A DNA stretch of 64,000 nt, taken from Sulfuritalea sp. (GTDB lineage Bacteria > Pseudomonadota > Gammaproteobacteria > Burkholderiales > Rhodocyclaceae). Location of the stretch: NCBI GenBank assembly GCA_023229545.1, contig JALNZB010000005.1:40735-104734 (forward strand), read 5' to 3'. Below the pieces are notes generated by a model. It was not told where the DNA came from, did no database searches, and saw nothing but the letters and a program-made list of their open reading frames with translations. A program made the translations under genes and the position numbers. Positions within the stretch are counted from its first letter, which is position 1. Every line of letters starts with the position of its first letter. Positions 17,831 through 26,512 of this stretch are shown piece after piece.

Positions 17831-18598
17831 ATGTCGGCAACCCCCCCTCGCAAGGTGTTGATGAATTCAGAACTGCGTCGGCGCGGCATTTATTTGCTGC
17901 CCAACCTGTTGACGACGGCTGCGCTGTTTGCCGGGTTTTACGCCATTGTCCAAGCCATGACCGGGCGCTTTGAACACGCGGCCGTCGCAATTTTCATCGC
18001 CATGGTGTTTGACGGACTTGATGGGCGGGTGGCACGCCTGACCCGGACCCAGAGCGCTTTTGGTGCGGAATACGATTCGTTGTCCGACATGGTGTCTTTC
18101 GGCGCCGCTCCGGCGTTGATTGCGTTCGAGTGGGCGATGAAAGGCATGGGCAAGTGGGGCTGGATAGCGGCATTCGTCTATTGCGCCGGAGCGGCGTTGC
18201 GCCTGGCGCGTTTCAACACGAATATCGGCGTGGTGGATAAGCGCCATTTCCAGGGGCTGCCGAGTCCGGCCGCAGCGGCACTGGTGGCGGGCTTTGTCTG
18301 GATCATCAACGATCTCAATATTTCCGGACAAAACGTGCGCTGGTATGCCTTCGCCCTGACTCTTTTCGCCGGTGTCACCATGGTGAGTACTTTGCCTTAC
18401 TGGAGCGGCAAGGACATCAACCTGCGGCGCAGCGTGCCGTTCATTGTGCTTCCCGCTATCGTCCTTGGCTATGTGCTGGTGTCTTCGTATCCGCCGGGCG
18501 TTCTGTTCGCGCTGTTTCTTGCCTATGCCTTGTCGGGATATGTCTTGGCGGCATGGAATTGGCGTAACAGGAAAAAACCTGTTGCACGGCAGGAATAA
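17831..18598 (+). CDS. pssA: CDP-diacylglycerol-serine O-phosphatidyltransferase
   Basis: Membrane enzyme that makes phosphatidylserine, the precursor of phosphatidylethanolamine. The CDP-alcohol phosphotransferase signature (D-G-x2-A-R-x8-G-x3-D-x3-D) is present at about residues 61-84, read as DGLDGRVAR then GAEYDSLSD. About seven hydrophobic segments and 255 residues fit the PssA family of the Bacillus/betaproteobacterial type. A weak TAGAAT -10-like box lies about 30 bases before the start. Confidence 0.93.
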   Translation: MSATPPRKVLMNSELRRRGIYLLPNLLTTAALFAGFYAIVQAMTGRFEHAAVAIFIAMVFDGLDGRVARLTRTQSAFGAEYDSLSDMVSFGAAPALIAFEWAMKGMGKWGWIAAFVYCAGAALRLARFNTNIGVVDKRHFQGLPSPAAAALVAGFVWIINDLNISGQNVRWYAFALTLFAGVTMVSTLPYWSGKDINLRRSVPFIVLPAIVLGYVLVSSYPPGVLFALFLAYALSGYVLAAWNWRNRKKPVARQE

Positions 18599-18617
18599 AG
18601 TCTTTATAGTGATTTTC

Positions 18618-18728
18618 ATGTTTGCGATACTCATCTTTTCTGCACTGTTTCTGGCTTTCTCAGGCGCGCTGCTCGTGCGTCTGCCGTTGCGCGCCAAGCT
18701 GCTTCCGCTGCTGCGCCGCGCGCGCTAA
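18618..18728 (+). CDS. possible 36-residue hydrophobic peptide
   Basis: ATG 18618 opens a frame of 36 codons with one strong membrane segment (FAILIFSALFLAFSGALL) followed by a basic tail ending LRRAR. This is the layout of small single-pass inner-membrane proteins. There is no clear ribosome-binding site. It lies in the otherwise empty 282-base gap between pssA and leuA, in which I see no other feature. Low confidence. Confidence 0.25.
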   Translation: MFAILIFSALFLAFSGALLVRLPLRAKLLPLLRRAR

Positions 18729-18880
18729 ATACCCCACTCCCACAATCCGGTTGTTCAAAGTGCCTACCCTGCGAGGGGCGGCTTTACGCATTTTTTTCTT
18801 TTAGTTTCGGTCGTTGCGCTTGACGCAGAAGATTCCGGCGGCAGCCTTTACTGAAATCGCATTTTGTCCAGGAGATAACC

Positions 18881-20419
18881 ATGTCCAAGGAACAGTTGAT
18901 TATTTTCGATACCACCTTGCGCGACGGCGAACAAAGTCCAGGCGCTTCCATGACCAAGGAAGAAAAGCTGCGGATTGCCCGTCAGCTTGAACGCATGCGC
19001 GTGAATGTCATCGAAGCGGGCTTTCCGGCGGCGTCGAACGGCGACTTTGAGGCGGTGAAGGCTATTGCCGAGGCGATCAAGGAGGCCACGGTCTGCGGTT
19101 TGGCTCGCGCCAGCGAGGCGGACGTACGGCGCGCGGGCGAGGCGATCAAGCCGGCCAGGTCCGGTCGCATCCATACCTTCATCGCGACCAGCCCGATCCA
19201 CATGGAAAAGAAACTGCGCATGCAGCCGGATCAAGTGGTCGAAGCGGCGATTGCCGCCGTCAGGCTGGCGCGCCAGTACACGGATGATGTCGAATTCTCT
19301 GCCGAGGATGCCGTCCGTTCGGACTTTGATTTTCTTTGTCGCGTCTTCGATGCCGTTATCAAGGCGGGCGCCACCACCATCAATGTTCCTGACACCGTTG
19401 GCTACAGCATTCCCGAAGTCTGGGGCGAGCGCATGCGGCGGTTGATCGAAAGCGTCTCCGGCGCCGACAAGGTGATCTGGTCGACCCACTGCCACAACGA
19501 CCTCGGACTTGCTGTCGCCAATTCACTTTCCGCCGTGCTGGCGGGGGCGCGCCAGGTCGAGTGCACCATCAACGGCCTCGGCGAGCGCGCCGGCAACGCT
19601 GCGCTGGAAGAGGTGGTGATGGCCGTGCGTACCCGTGGTGATCTGTTTAGCTGTGACACGCGCATCGATGCCACGCAGATCGTGCCGGCCTCGAAACTTG
19701 TGTCGCAAATCACCGGCTACGTCGTTCAGCCGAACAAGGCGGTGGTCGGCGCCAACGCATTTGCCCATGAGTCCGGCATTCACCAGGATGGTGTGTTGAA
19801 GCACCGCGAGACCTACGAGATCATGCGTGCCGAAGATGTGGGGTGGGCCACCAACCGGCTGACGCTGGGCAAGCTTTCCGGTCGCAGCGCGTTCAAGCAG
19901 CGGCTGACGGAACTGGGCATCGAATTGGCGAGCGAGGATGCCCTCAACGCTGCGTTTGGCCGCTTCAAGGAACTTGCCGACAAGAAGCGGGAAATTTTCG
20001 ATGAGGACATTTTCTCTCTCATCGGCGACGAAACCGTAACGCCTGAAAACGAACACTACCGACTGGTGTCGTCGATGTTTCACTCCGAGACAGGCGAGGC
20101 GCCGCAGGCGCGGCTGACGCTTTCCGCAGGAGGCGAGGAACGGCGTGCGGAATCAAGCGGTAGTGGTCCGGTCGACGCGACTTTCAAGGCGATTGAAAGC
20201 GTCGCTGAGAGCGGTTCCGAACTGTTGCTCTACTCGGTCAACGCCATCACGACCGGCACCGACGCGCAGGGCGAGGTGACGGTGCGCCTGTCGAAGGACG
20301 GGCGGATCGTAAATGGACAGGGGGCGGATACGGACATTGTGGTCGCCTCCGCCAAGGCGTACATCAATGCGCTGAACAAACTGTGCGCGGGGCAGGAAAA
20401 GCTCAATCCGCAACTTTGA
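18881..20419 (+). CDS. leuA: 2-isopropylmalate synthase
   Basis: Condenses acetyl-CoA with 2-ketoisovalerate, committing carbon to leucine. It has the HMGL-like TIM-barrel motif DTTLRDGEQSPGASMT at the N-terminus, the metal-binding HCHNDLGLAVANS, GLGERAGNAALEE, and a C-terminal regulatory LeuA dimer domain (about residues 390-505) that binds leucine. Its 512 residues are full length. AGGAGA six bases before the ATG is a strong ribosome site. It receives its substrate from the ilv genes just upstream. Confidence 0.96.
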   Translation: MSKEQLIIFDTTLRDGEQSPGASMTKEEKLRIARQLERMRVNVIEAGFPAASNGDFEAVKAIAEAIKEATVCGLARASEADVRRAGEAIKPARSGRIHTFIATSPIHMEKKLRMQPDQVVEAAIAAVRLARQYTDDVEFSAEDAVRSDFDFLCRVFDAVIKAGATTINVPDTVGYSIPEVWGERMRRLIESVSGADKVIWSTHCHNDLGLAVANSLSAVLAGARQVECTINGLGERAGNAALEEVVMAVRTRGDLFSCDTRIDATQIVPASKLVSQITGYVVQPNKAVVGANAFAHESGIHQDGVLKHRETYEIMRAEDVGWATNRLTLGKLSGRSAFKQRLTELGIELASEDALNAAFGRFKELADKKREIFDEDIFSLIGDETVTPENEHYRLVSSMFHSETGEAPQARLTLSAGGEERRAESSGSGPVDATFKAIESVAESGSELLLYSVNAITTGTDAQGEVTVRLSKDGRIVNGQGADTDIVVASAKAYINALNKLCAGQEKLNPQL

Positions 20420-20436
20420 GGGTCTGGACGTAACGT

Positions 20437-21258
20437 ATGTGGCTCTTGGCGCCTTTCCGGCTGATCGTGCGCACGGCGCGCCGGTTTCATGGCGAGCATT
20501 GCGCGCGAACGGCGGCGGCGCTTTCCTTTTCCACCTTGATTGGTCTGGTGCCAATGATTGCAGCGGCGTTTGCGTTGATTTCGCTTTTGCCCGCTGGCGT
20601 CGGTCTCGGTCCGGCGCTGGAGAAGTTCCTCTTGGCCAACCTGTTGCCTGACAAGGCCGGTGTCATCATCGCGAAATATGTCGGTCGGTTTGCGGCCAGC
20701 GCCGAACGGGTGACTCTTCTTGGTATCGCGGTGCTGGGAGCGACCGCTTTGATGCAGATGCTGACCATAGAGCATGCCTTTAACCACATATGGCGGGTCA
20801 AGTCCAGCCGCCCGCTGTTGCGGCGTCTATCCATGCATGGTCTTGCACTGCTGCTCGGCCCGCTGGTATTCGGCGCCAGTCTGACGGCGATCTCGTTTGT
20901 CGCCGGCGTGTCGCTTGGCTTCTTCAATGAGCCGTATTGGTTGAATACTTTTGTAATTCGGGGCCTGTTGCCATTCTCGTTCATGACCGCCCTGTTTGGC
21001 CTGCTCTATTGGGGTGTGCCCAACCAACGGGTGAATGCATGGCACGCGGCTTTTGGTGGAGCGATGGCGGCGCTGGGCTTTGCCGGCCTACAGAAGCTAT
21101 TCACACTTTATATCGTCACCGGATTTACCGTGAACGCGGCGGTTTATGGCGCTTTCTCGGCGATTCCGGTATTTCTGGTTTGGCTCTACGCATCATGGAG
21201 CGTGATCCTGACCGGCGCACTACTGGTCGCCGAGTTGCCGCAATCCGCTCACGCCTAG
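20437..21258 (+). CDS. YihY/BrkB family inner-membrane protein
   Basis: A 273-residue protein with about six membrane segments and the family sequences ARTAAALSFSTLIGLVPM near the start and GFTVNAAVYGAFSAIPVFL near the end. The family was once called ribonuclease BN but is not a nuclease; its function is unsettled. It starts 17 bases after leuA and ends convergently with the next gene, overlapping it by four bases. Confidence 0.88.
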   Translation: MWLLAPFRLIVRTARRFHGEHCARTAAALSFSTLIGLVPMIAAAFALISLLPAGVGLGPALEKFLLANLLPDKAGVIIAKYVGRFAASAERVTLLGIAVLGATALMQMLTIEHAFNHIWRVKSSRPLLRRLSMHGLALLLGPLVFGASLTAISFVAGVSLGFFNEPYWLNTFVIRGLLPFSFMTALFGLLYWGVPNQRVNAWHAAFGGAMAALGFAGLQKLFTLYIVTGFTVNAAVYGAFSAIPVFLVWLYASWSVILTGALLVAELPQSAHA

Positions 21259-22769
21259 TTTGCCATGGGGTTGCGAGTGAACTCGAAGACTTCTACGCTG
21301 GAGGTTTCGATGAGACTCCGGTGCGGCATGCATTCGACGATCTGCAGGCGGGCTTCATGCTCCTGCATCAATGTAAACGGACGGGCGTTGTAGTCGCCCC
21401 GCACGGCCAGAATCGCTTCACTACGGTTGAGGCCTGGCAGGGCAGGTAGCAGCAGGGCGGGTATCGGCGACTCGGGATTGCGACCGGTCAGGGCTTGTAT
21501 CCTGACGGGTTGCGCTGATGGCGCCAAGACTTCCAGTCCCAATTCGACATGGCGGCTGTTTTTGCTGCGAGCCCAGCGCACCAGGCAAATTTGCCATGCG
21601 GTGCCGGCATCGGCGCGTAAACCTACCGCGCCACCCGGTACGATGCCAGCGACCTCGCCGATGGCATGTACGATCGCATAACCGGACGGACTGTCGTTGA
21701 GCAGTGTCCAGTCGCTATAGGCCAGTTCACAGTGACTGGATTTCGGTTCCTGTTGGGAGTCACTTGCCAGTGCTGTCCATAAGGCGCTCAGTTGAATGCA
21801 GACATCCACGCGCAATGTTTGCGGACGGCGATTGAAGCTCCGTCGCCGTGGCATAGCCCAGTATTGCCTGGCCCGCTCAAGCGCGTTGCGGTAGTCGGCA
21901 CCTGCCGCCTGATGTGGCAGTCCGAGTGATGACGGCGGCACGCCGTCGTTCAACTGGTCGAGATGCCGCGCTGCCAGATTGGCAAGTTCACCAAAACGGA
22001 AGTAGAGACATAGTCCGCTGTCCGGGCTGAGGCGTGAAAGGGATACTGGCCGTTGGTCAAGACTAGCATCGAGCCAGAACCAGTCTTCGGCAGCCTCGGG
22101 ACGGATCATGTCGATTCGGGTGACCGTAGCGTGAGTTTCGAGGTAGTCGGCAAGAAATGCGATTTCGCGCGGCGCGAGCCCTTCGGGTTGAGCCGTCGTG
22201 AGCGCCAGCATGGCCTTGAAGCGGGTATCGATCAAACTCATTTCGGCAGGCAGGGTTGCCGTTGGGTCGGCTGACTCGTGGGCGCGATGATAAAGTGCCT
22301 GGGCGTTGCGCCAGAAATTAATTGGTGTCGGAATTGCAGTCAACAAGGTGGCGATGAACTGCCGCGACAGGTTGAAGATTCCTTGCAGGCAAACTTGTGT
22401 TCTGCTGCGATGAATACGGGCAAGATCCCGCGGGTCGGCTTCTCCGGCAACCCTCAACCAGGTTTCACCCAATTCTGCGCGCAGGCCAATCAAGTCTTGA
22501 GCGGCCGTGCCAAGGTCAGTTGGCAACGGCAGCTTGACGTCGAGCAACATAGGCGTAAGCGCTGCATCAATTCGTTCGGCACGCTGCTGGAGAAGTTCGT
22601 CGATCTTGATGCGGTGCAGTACCGGAAGTCCCAGCGAACCAATCGCAGCGATGTGATTGCGTAAGGGTATCAGGTCGAGCAGCGGATCGTCCGGTGGCGG
22701 GCCAGCGAGCCAATCCAGTGCTTGTTGCAATTGGATGGGTGGCTGCGGGGAGGTCTTCTTGCGGCGCAT
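21255..22769 (-). CDS. uncharacterised protein with a PilZ-like C-terminal domain
   Basis: A 504-residue soluble protein. Residues 1-330 are mainly helical and unassigned, with repeated Leu/Ala/Arg-rich segments. Residues about 345-450 read as a beta-barrel of PilZ character: a W-x-L-x-N-x-S-x-x-G-Y pattern (DWTLLNDSPSGYAIVH), then a GAVGLR strand, then CLVRWARSKNSRHVELGLEVL. That pattern resembles the D/NxSxxG and strand layout of cyclic di-GMP receptors, but the RxxxR motif normally preceding it is not evident, so it would be an atypical PilZ. The family assignment is tentative. Confidence 0.6.
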   Translation of the reverse strand: MRRKKTSPQPPIQLQQALDWLAGPPPDDPLLDLIPLRNHIAAIGSLGLPVLHRIKIDELLQQRAERIDAALTPMLLDVKLPLPTDLGTAAQDLIGLRAELGETWLRVAGEADPRDLARIHRSRTQVCLQGIFNLSRQFIATLLTAIPTPINFWRNAQALYHRAHESADPTATLPAEMSLIDTRFKAMLALTTAQPEGLAPREIAFLADYLETHATVTRIDMIRPEAAEDWFWLDASLDQRPVSLSRLSPDSGLCLYFRFGELANLAARHLDQLNDGVPPSSLGLPHQAAGADYRNALERARQYWAMPRRRSFNRRPQTLRVDVCIQLSALWTALASDSQQEPKSSHCELAYSDWTLLNDSPSGYAIVHAIGEVAGIVPGGAVGLRADAGTAWQICLVRWARSKNSRHVELGLEVLAPSAQPVRIQALTGRNPESPIPALLLPALPGLNRSEAILAVRGDYNARPFTLMQEHEARLQIVECMPHRSLIETSSVEVFEFTRNPMAN

Positions 22770-22851
22770 GATTAGCGGAATGACCTGGGACGAAGAGTGA
22801 TTCTAGTAGAATCCGGACGCATTTTATCTTGTTGTCTTGCTTGAATCCGAA

Positions 22852-23364
22852 ATGACCAGCCTGCTGTCTGACCTGCCCTCGATCTTCCAGACGCCGAGGC
22901 AGCGCGCGCCTTGGTGATCGAGTTGGGTGACGCGGTGGTGTTTTACAAGATCGGACTGGAACTCTTCATGACCGGCGGCTATTTTGATCTACTGCATTGG
23001 CTTGTCGGCCAAGGCAAGAAGGTTTTCGTCGACCTGAAGTTCCTCGATGTTCCTGAAACCGTGCGTTCCGCAGTCCGGGCCTTGGCCGCAGGGGTGGACG
23101 GCATTGTTTCGTCCGGCCTGGAGGCGCCGATGATTCGGCGCGAACTGGGTGACAAAGTTGATGGTGGTTACGCCTGGCATTCGCCCGGTCGAGAACAAGC
23201 CGGTGGATGACCAGAAGCGCACCGTCGATGTCGCCCAGGCGTTCAGGAATGGCGCCGATTACATTGTGGTCGGTCGACCGATCCGTCAGGCGGCGAATCC
23301 GAGCGAGGCGGCGATCAAACTACAGCAGACCATTCGCGAGGTGTTTTCCCCGTCAGGCGGGTGA
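22852..23364 (+). pseudogene. pyrF: orotidine 5'-phosphate decarboxylase, disrupted
   Basis: Remnant of the last enzyme of UMP synthesis. Three lesions are visible. The ATG frame (22852) ends at TGA 22915, while the real coding frame (ALDLPDAEAARALVIELGD onward) is preceded by an in-frame TGA at 22869. After VDLKFLDVPETVRSAVRALA the sequence jumps straight to GVDGIVSSGLEAP, lacking roughly 65-75 residues of the barrel core. At about 23151-23158 one extra base in GACAAAG shifts the frame; the C-terminus LMVVTPGIRPVE through GRPIRQAANP continues in the next frame. The active-site DxKxxD (VDLKFLD) survives, but the product cannot fold as a normal PyrF. A sequencing or assembly fault is the main alternative. 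Confidence 0.85.
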
Positions 23365-23424
23365 ATCGCAAGTCGACCGACGATGTCGTCACGGTCGGAA
23401 AGCCGAACGACCGAACGCTACGCC

Positions 23425-23453
23425 TTGTTTTATCCGGCTTTTTGAAATAAAAT
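23425..23453 (+). promoter_or_regulatory. sigma70-type promoter of rpsP-rimM-trmD-rplS
   Basis: TTGTTT (23425-23430), a 17-base spacer and TAAAAT (23448-23453), 32 bases before the rpsP ATG. It lies in the gap after the pyrF remnant, which otherwise holds nothing I recognise. Confidence 0.65.
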
Positions 23454-23484
23454 CGCCGGCTTTCCTGCATTCTAAGAGAACACC

Positions 23485-23739
23485 ATGGTTGTTATTCGTC
23501 TCGCCCGCAGCGGCGCCAAGAAGCGCCCGTTCTTCAATATGGTTGTGGCCGATTCGCGCAATCGTCGCGATGGCCGTTTTATCGAACGCGTCGGTTATTA
23601 CAATCCCGTTGCCGCCGAAAATGAGCAGGGGCTGGTCATCAACACCGAGCGCCTGGCTTACTGGCAGGGGCATGGCGCGCAGTTGTCGCCGACCGCCGCG
23701 CGTTTGGTCAAGCAGGCTGCGGCGCCAAAGGCCGCTTAA
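23485..23739 (+). CDS. rpsP: 30S ribosomal protein S16
   Basis: An 84-residue ribosomal protein beginning MVVIRLARSGAKKRPFFNMV, the canonical S16 N-terminus, with the typical FIERVGYYNP segment. It is the first gene of the conserved rpsP-rimM-trmD-rplS operon, which links ribosomal proteins to 16S maturation and tRNA methylation. Confidence 0.97.
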   Translation: MVVIRLARSGAKKRPFFNMVVADSRNRRDGRFIERVGYYNPVAAENEQGLVINTERLAYWQGHGAQLSPTAARLVKQAAAPKAA

Positions 23740-23744
23740 GTCGC

Positions 23745-24251
23745 ATGATTGTGTTGGGGCGCATTGTCGCCCCGTTCGGGGTTCATGGTTGGCTGCGGGT
23801 TCATCCCTTCGGCGATGATCCCGAAGCATGGCGGAAGATGCCGCAGTGGTGGCTTTCTGCGGATGTCGGTGCACCCGCCGCAAGCTGGCAGGCGCACGGT
23901 CTCGAAGCGGTCAAGCTGCACGGCGACGGCGTCGTGGCAAAGCTGGTCGGTATTGATGATCGGGATTCATCCGAAGCGCTGGGCAGTTGTTATTTTGGCG
24001 CGCCGCGCGAGGCTTTGCCGCCGACGGCGCAGGAAGAGTACTACTGGACCGATCTGATCGGCCTGGCGGTAGTGAATATGCAGGACCAGCCCTTGGGCCG
24101 GGTCAAGTCTCTGATCGAGACGGGCGCGAATGAAGTGCTGGTGGTCGTGGACGGGGAGCAGCAAAGATTGCTGCCGTTCGTTGAACAGGTAGTGAAGGCG
24201 GTGGATGTTCCGGGAGGAACGATCCGCGTCGAATGGGATGGCGGCTGGTGA
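23745..24251 (+). CDS. rimM: 16S rRNA processing protein RimM
   Basis: A 168-residue 30S assembly factor that binds S19. It has an N-terminal RimM beta-barrel (GRIVAPFGVHGWLRV) and a C-terminal PRC-barrel (residues about 95-165, YYWTDLIGLAV through LLPFVEQVV). It starts five bases after rpsP and overlaps trmD at GTGA. Confidence 0.95.
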   Translation: MIVLGRIVAPFGVHGWLRVHPFGDDPEAWRKMPQWWLSADVGAPAASWQAHGLEAVKLHGDGVVAKLVGIDDRDSSEALGSCYFGAPREALPPTAQEEYYWTDLIGLAVVNMQDQPLGRVKSLIETGANEVLVVVDGEQQRLLPFVEQVVKAVDVPGGTIRVEWDGGW

Positions 24252-25015
24252 GCTTGCGTTTCGACGTCATCACGCTGTTTCCCGAGATGTTTGCGGCGCT
24301 CACGGCGTCGGGAATTACCCGGCGGGCGCTGGATCGGGGGCTGTGGCAGATCGAGTGCTGGAACCCGAGACTATGGACGCAGGATGTGCATCGAACCGTG
24401 GATGACCGTCCGTATGGCGGCGGCCCCGGCATGGTGATGATGGCATCGCCGCTGGAACAGGCGATAGCTGCGGCAAAAGCGGCAGCAAAAGCGGCGGCAA
24501 GAGTCGGCGCTGGCGGTACGGCGAAAGTGATTTGTCTTTCGCCGCAGGGCGTGCGGATCGATCAGCGGCGCGTGACAGAACTGGCGGCAAGCGATGGCGC
24601 GATTCTGCTTTGCGGTCGCTACGAGGGAATTGATGAGCGCTTGATAGAGCGCTGCGTGGATGAAGAGTTGTCGCTGGGCGATTTCGTTCTTTCCGGCGGC
24701 GAATTGGCGGCGATGGCGTTGATGGATGCCTGCATCAGGCAATTGCCGGGCGCATTGAATGATGAGGCTTCGGCGGTAGAAGATTCTTTTGCCGCTGGTT
24801 TGCTGGACTGTCCGCATTACACGCGGCCAGAAATGTATGAAGGGTGTGCGGTGCCGGAAGTGCTGTTGTCCGGCAACCACGAAAGAATCCGGCGCTGGCG
24901 CCTGAAACAGGCGTTGGGGCGGACCTGGCTAAGGCGCCCGGACCTCCTTGAGGTCAGGGTGCTGAGTCGGGAAGAAGCCGATCTGCTGGCAGAATTCCAG
25001 CGGGAGGGTAATTAG
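24248..25015 (+). CDS. trmD: tRNA (guanine(37)-N1)-methyltransferase
   Basis: SPOUT-class enzyme that methylates G37 next to the anticodon and so prevents +1 frameshifting. The trefoil-knot motifs are LLCGRYEGIDERLIE and SLGDFVLSGGELAAMALMDA, and the SAM/tRNA loop has YGGGPGMVM. I start at GTG 24248, which overlaps the rimM stop as GTGA and gives SLRFDVITLFPEMF, the normal N-terminus (255 residues). An alanine/lysine-rich insert near residues 75-90 follows the GMVM segment. Confidence 0.95.
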   Translation: MSLRFDVITLFPEMFAALTASGITRRALDRGLWQIECWNPRLWTQDVHRTVDDRPYGGGPGMVMMASPLEQAIAAAKAAAKAAARVGAGGTAKVICLSPQGVRIDQRRVTELAASDGAILLCGRYEGIDERLIERCVDEELSLGDFVLSGGELAAMALMDACIRQLPGALNDEASAVEDSFAAGLLDCPHYTRPEMYEGCAVPEVLLSGNHERIRRWRLKQALGRTWLRRPDLLEVRVLSREEADLLAEFQREGN

Positions 25016-25104
25016 AAACGGCGCGCATCAGGACGGCGATTTAGTCCTGCTCTGTGCGCAAGGTTGGCGGAGAATATCCGCAGCCATAATGACGGAGTAA
25101 TGCA

Positions 25105-25467
25105 ATGAACCTGATCCAGCAACTTGATAACGAAGAAATCGAACGTCTGGGCAAGACTGTGCCCGCGTTCGCCCCCGGCGACACCGTGATCGTCAATGTG
25201 AATGTGGTCGAAGGTGATCGCAAGCGCGTACAGGCCTTCGAAGGCGTGGTCATTTCCAGGCGCAATCGCGGCCTCAATTCGAACTTCATCGTGCGCAAGA
25301 TCTCGTCTGGTGAGGGCGTTGAGCGTACCTTCCAGACCTACTCGCCGCTGATTGCCAGCATCGAAGTCAAGCGTCGTGGCGACGTGCGCCGCGCCAAACT
25401 GTATTACCTGCGTGATCGCTCCGGCAAGTCGGCGCGCATCAAGGAGAAACTTACGCGAAAAGCGTAA
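25105..25467 (+). CDS. rplS: 50S ribosomal protein L19
   Basis: A 120-residue L19 with the family segments PGDTVIVNVNVVEGDRKRVQ and RRGDVRRAKLYYLRDRSGK. It is the last gene of the rpsP operon, 89 bases after trmD, and is followed by a strong bidirectional terminator. Confidence 0.97.
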   Translation: MNLIQQLDNEEIERLGKTVPAFAPGDTVIVNVNVVEGDRKRVQAFEGVVISRRNRGLNSNFIVRKISSGEGVERTFQTYSPLIASIEVKRRGDVRRAKLYYLRDRSGKSARIKEKLTRKA

Positions 25468-25557
25468 GTTTTCAGAGCAGGCTAATGCCTGCGCCAGCAG
25501 GCGTTATGCCGGAACTAAAAGCTTTCGCGCAAGGCTTGATTCGAAGCCGTACTGAAA

Positions 25558-25596
25558 CAAACGGGCCGCCCAGATCCAACTGGGCGGCCCGTTTTC
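25558..25596. terminator. bidirectional terminator between rplS and folE2
   Basis: AACGGGCCGCCCAG (25560-25573) pairs perfectly over 14 bp with CTGGGCGGCCCGTT (25580-25593). A flanking A-run on one side and T-run on the other let it work for rplS and, on the opposite strand, for folE2. Confidence 0.9.
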
Positions 25597-25612
25597 ATTG
25601 TGGAGGGAAGTA

Positions 25613-26419
25613 TCAGTAGCGCTTCTTGTTGCTCTCGATCAGCGCATAGGCCGAGTGGTTGTGGATGGATTCGAAGTTTTCACTTTCGACCACATAGGCG
25701 TCGATGCGCGGGTCGGCGTTGAGCACGCCGGCAACGTCGCGCACCAGGTCTTCGACGAACTTGGGATTGTCATAGGCGCGCTCGGTGACGTATTTCTCGT
25801 CGGGACGCTTCAATAGTCCGTAGAGTTCACACGAGGCTTGGGTTTCCGCCATGCGGACGATGTCTTCGATCCACACCAACTGGTTGGTGGTGGCGGTGAT
25901 GGTGACGTGCGAGCGCTGGTTGTGTGCGCCACGGTCGGAGATTTTCTTCGAGCAGGGACATAGGCTGGTCACCGGGACGATGACCTTGATGGTTTGCCGG
26001 TAACGCCCGCCTTCGATGATTTCGCCGATGAAGGTCACCTCGTAATCCATCAGGCTCTTGACCCCGGAGATGGGCGCGACTTTGTTGATGAAATACGGAA
26101 AACTCATTTCGAGATGGCCTGTTTCCGCTTCGAGGCGGGTCACCATTTCGCGCAACATGGACTCGAAACTTTCGACCGAAATCTCATCCTCGTGCACATT
26201 GAGGATTTCGACGAAACGAGACATGTGGGTGCCCTTGAAATTGTGCGGCAAGCCGACGTACATATTGAACGTGGCGATGGTGTGGCGCACGCCGCCGCTC
26301 TTGTCCAGCACCTTGAACGGGTGGCGGATGTCCTTGATGCCGACCTTGTTGATCGGCAACTGACGCGAATCCGCGCTGTTCTGAACGTCCGCAATGACTG
26401 ATTTTTTGGGTGGGGCCAT
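25613..26419 (-). CDS. folE2: GTP cyclohydrolase FolE2 (type IB)
   Basis: Converts GTP to dihydroneopterin triphosphate, the first step to folate and related pterins. It belongs to the COG1469 family, unrelated in sequence to the zinc enzyme FolE; members work with Mn or other metals and are often induced by zinc shortage. It shows VTSLCPCSKKISDRGAHNQR, which contains the metal/active-site Cys, and ENFESIHNHSAYA. 268 residues from ATG 26419, with AGGA six bases upstream. The folP gene later in this window acts in the same pathway. Confidence 0.94.
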   Translation of the reverse strand: MAPPKKSVIADVQNSADSRQLPINKVGIKDIRHPFKVLDKSGGVRHTIATFNMYVGLPHNFKGTHMSRFVEILNVHEDEISVESFESMLREMVTRLEAETGHLEMSFPYFINKVAPISGVKSLMDYEVTFIGEIIEGGRYRQTIKVIVPVTSLCPCSKKISDRGAHNQRSHVTITATTNQLVWIEDIVRMAETQASCELYGLLKRPDEKYVTERAYDNPKFVEDLVRDVAGVLNADPRIDAYVVESENFESIHNHSAYALIESNKKRY

Positions 26420-26465
26420 GGAATTCCTGCAATTCAATTCGTTTCTCGGTGGTTATGTGGAGGTT

Positions 26466-26486
26466 CAATGATTAATTGTATCATTG
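26466..26486. promoter_or_regulatory. palindrome upstream of folE2, possible operator
   Basis: CAATGAT (26466-26472) and ATCATTG (26480-26486) form a perfect 7-bp inverted repeat with a 7-base AT-rich centre, 47 bases before the folE2 start. Fur-family operators are AT-rich palindromes with AATGAT-like arms, and Zur control of folE2 is known in several bacteria. The match is by eye only. Confidence 0.4.
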
Positions 26487-26512
26487 TCCGACTAATTCGC
26501 TCGGCTATTGTT

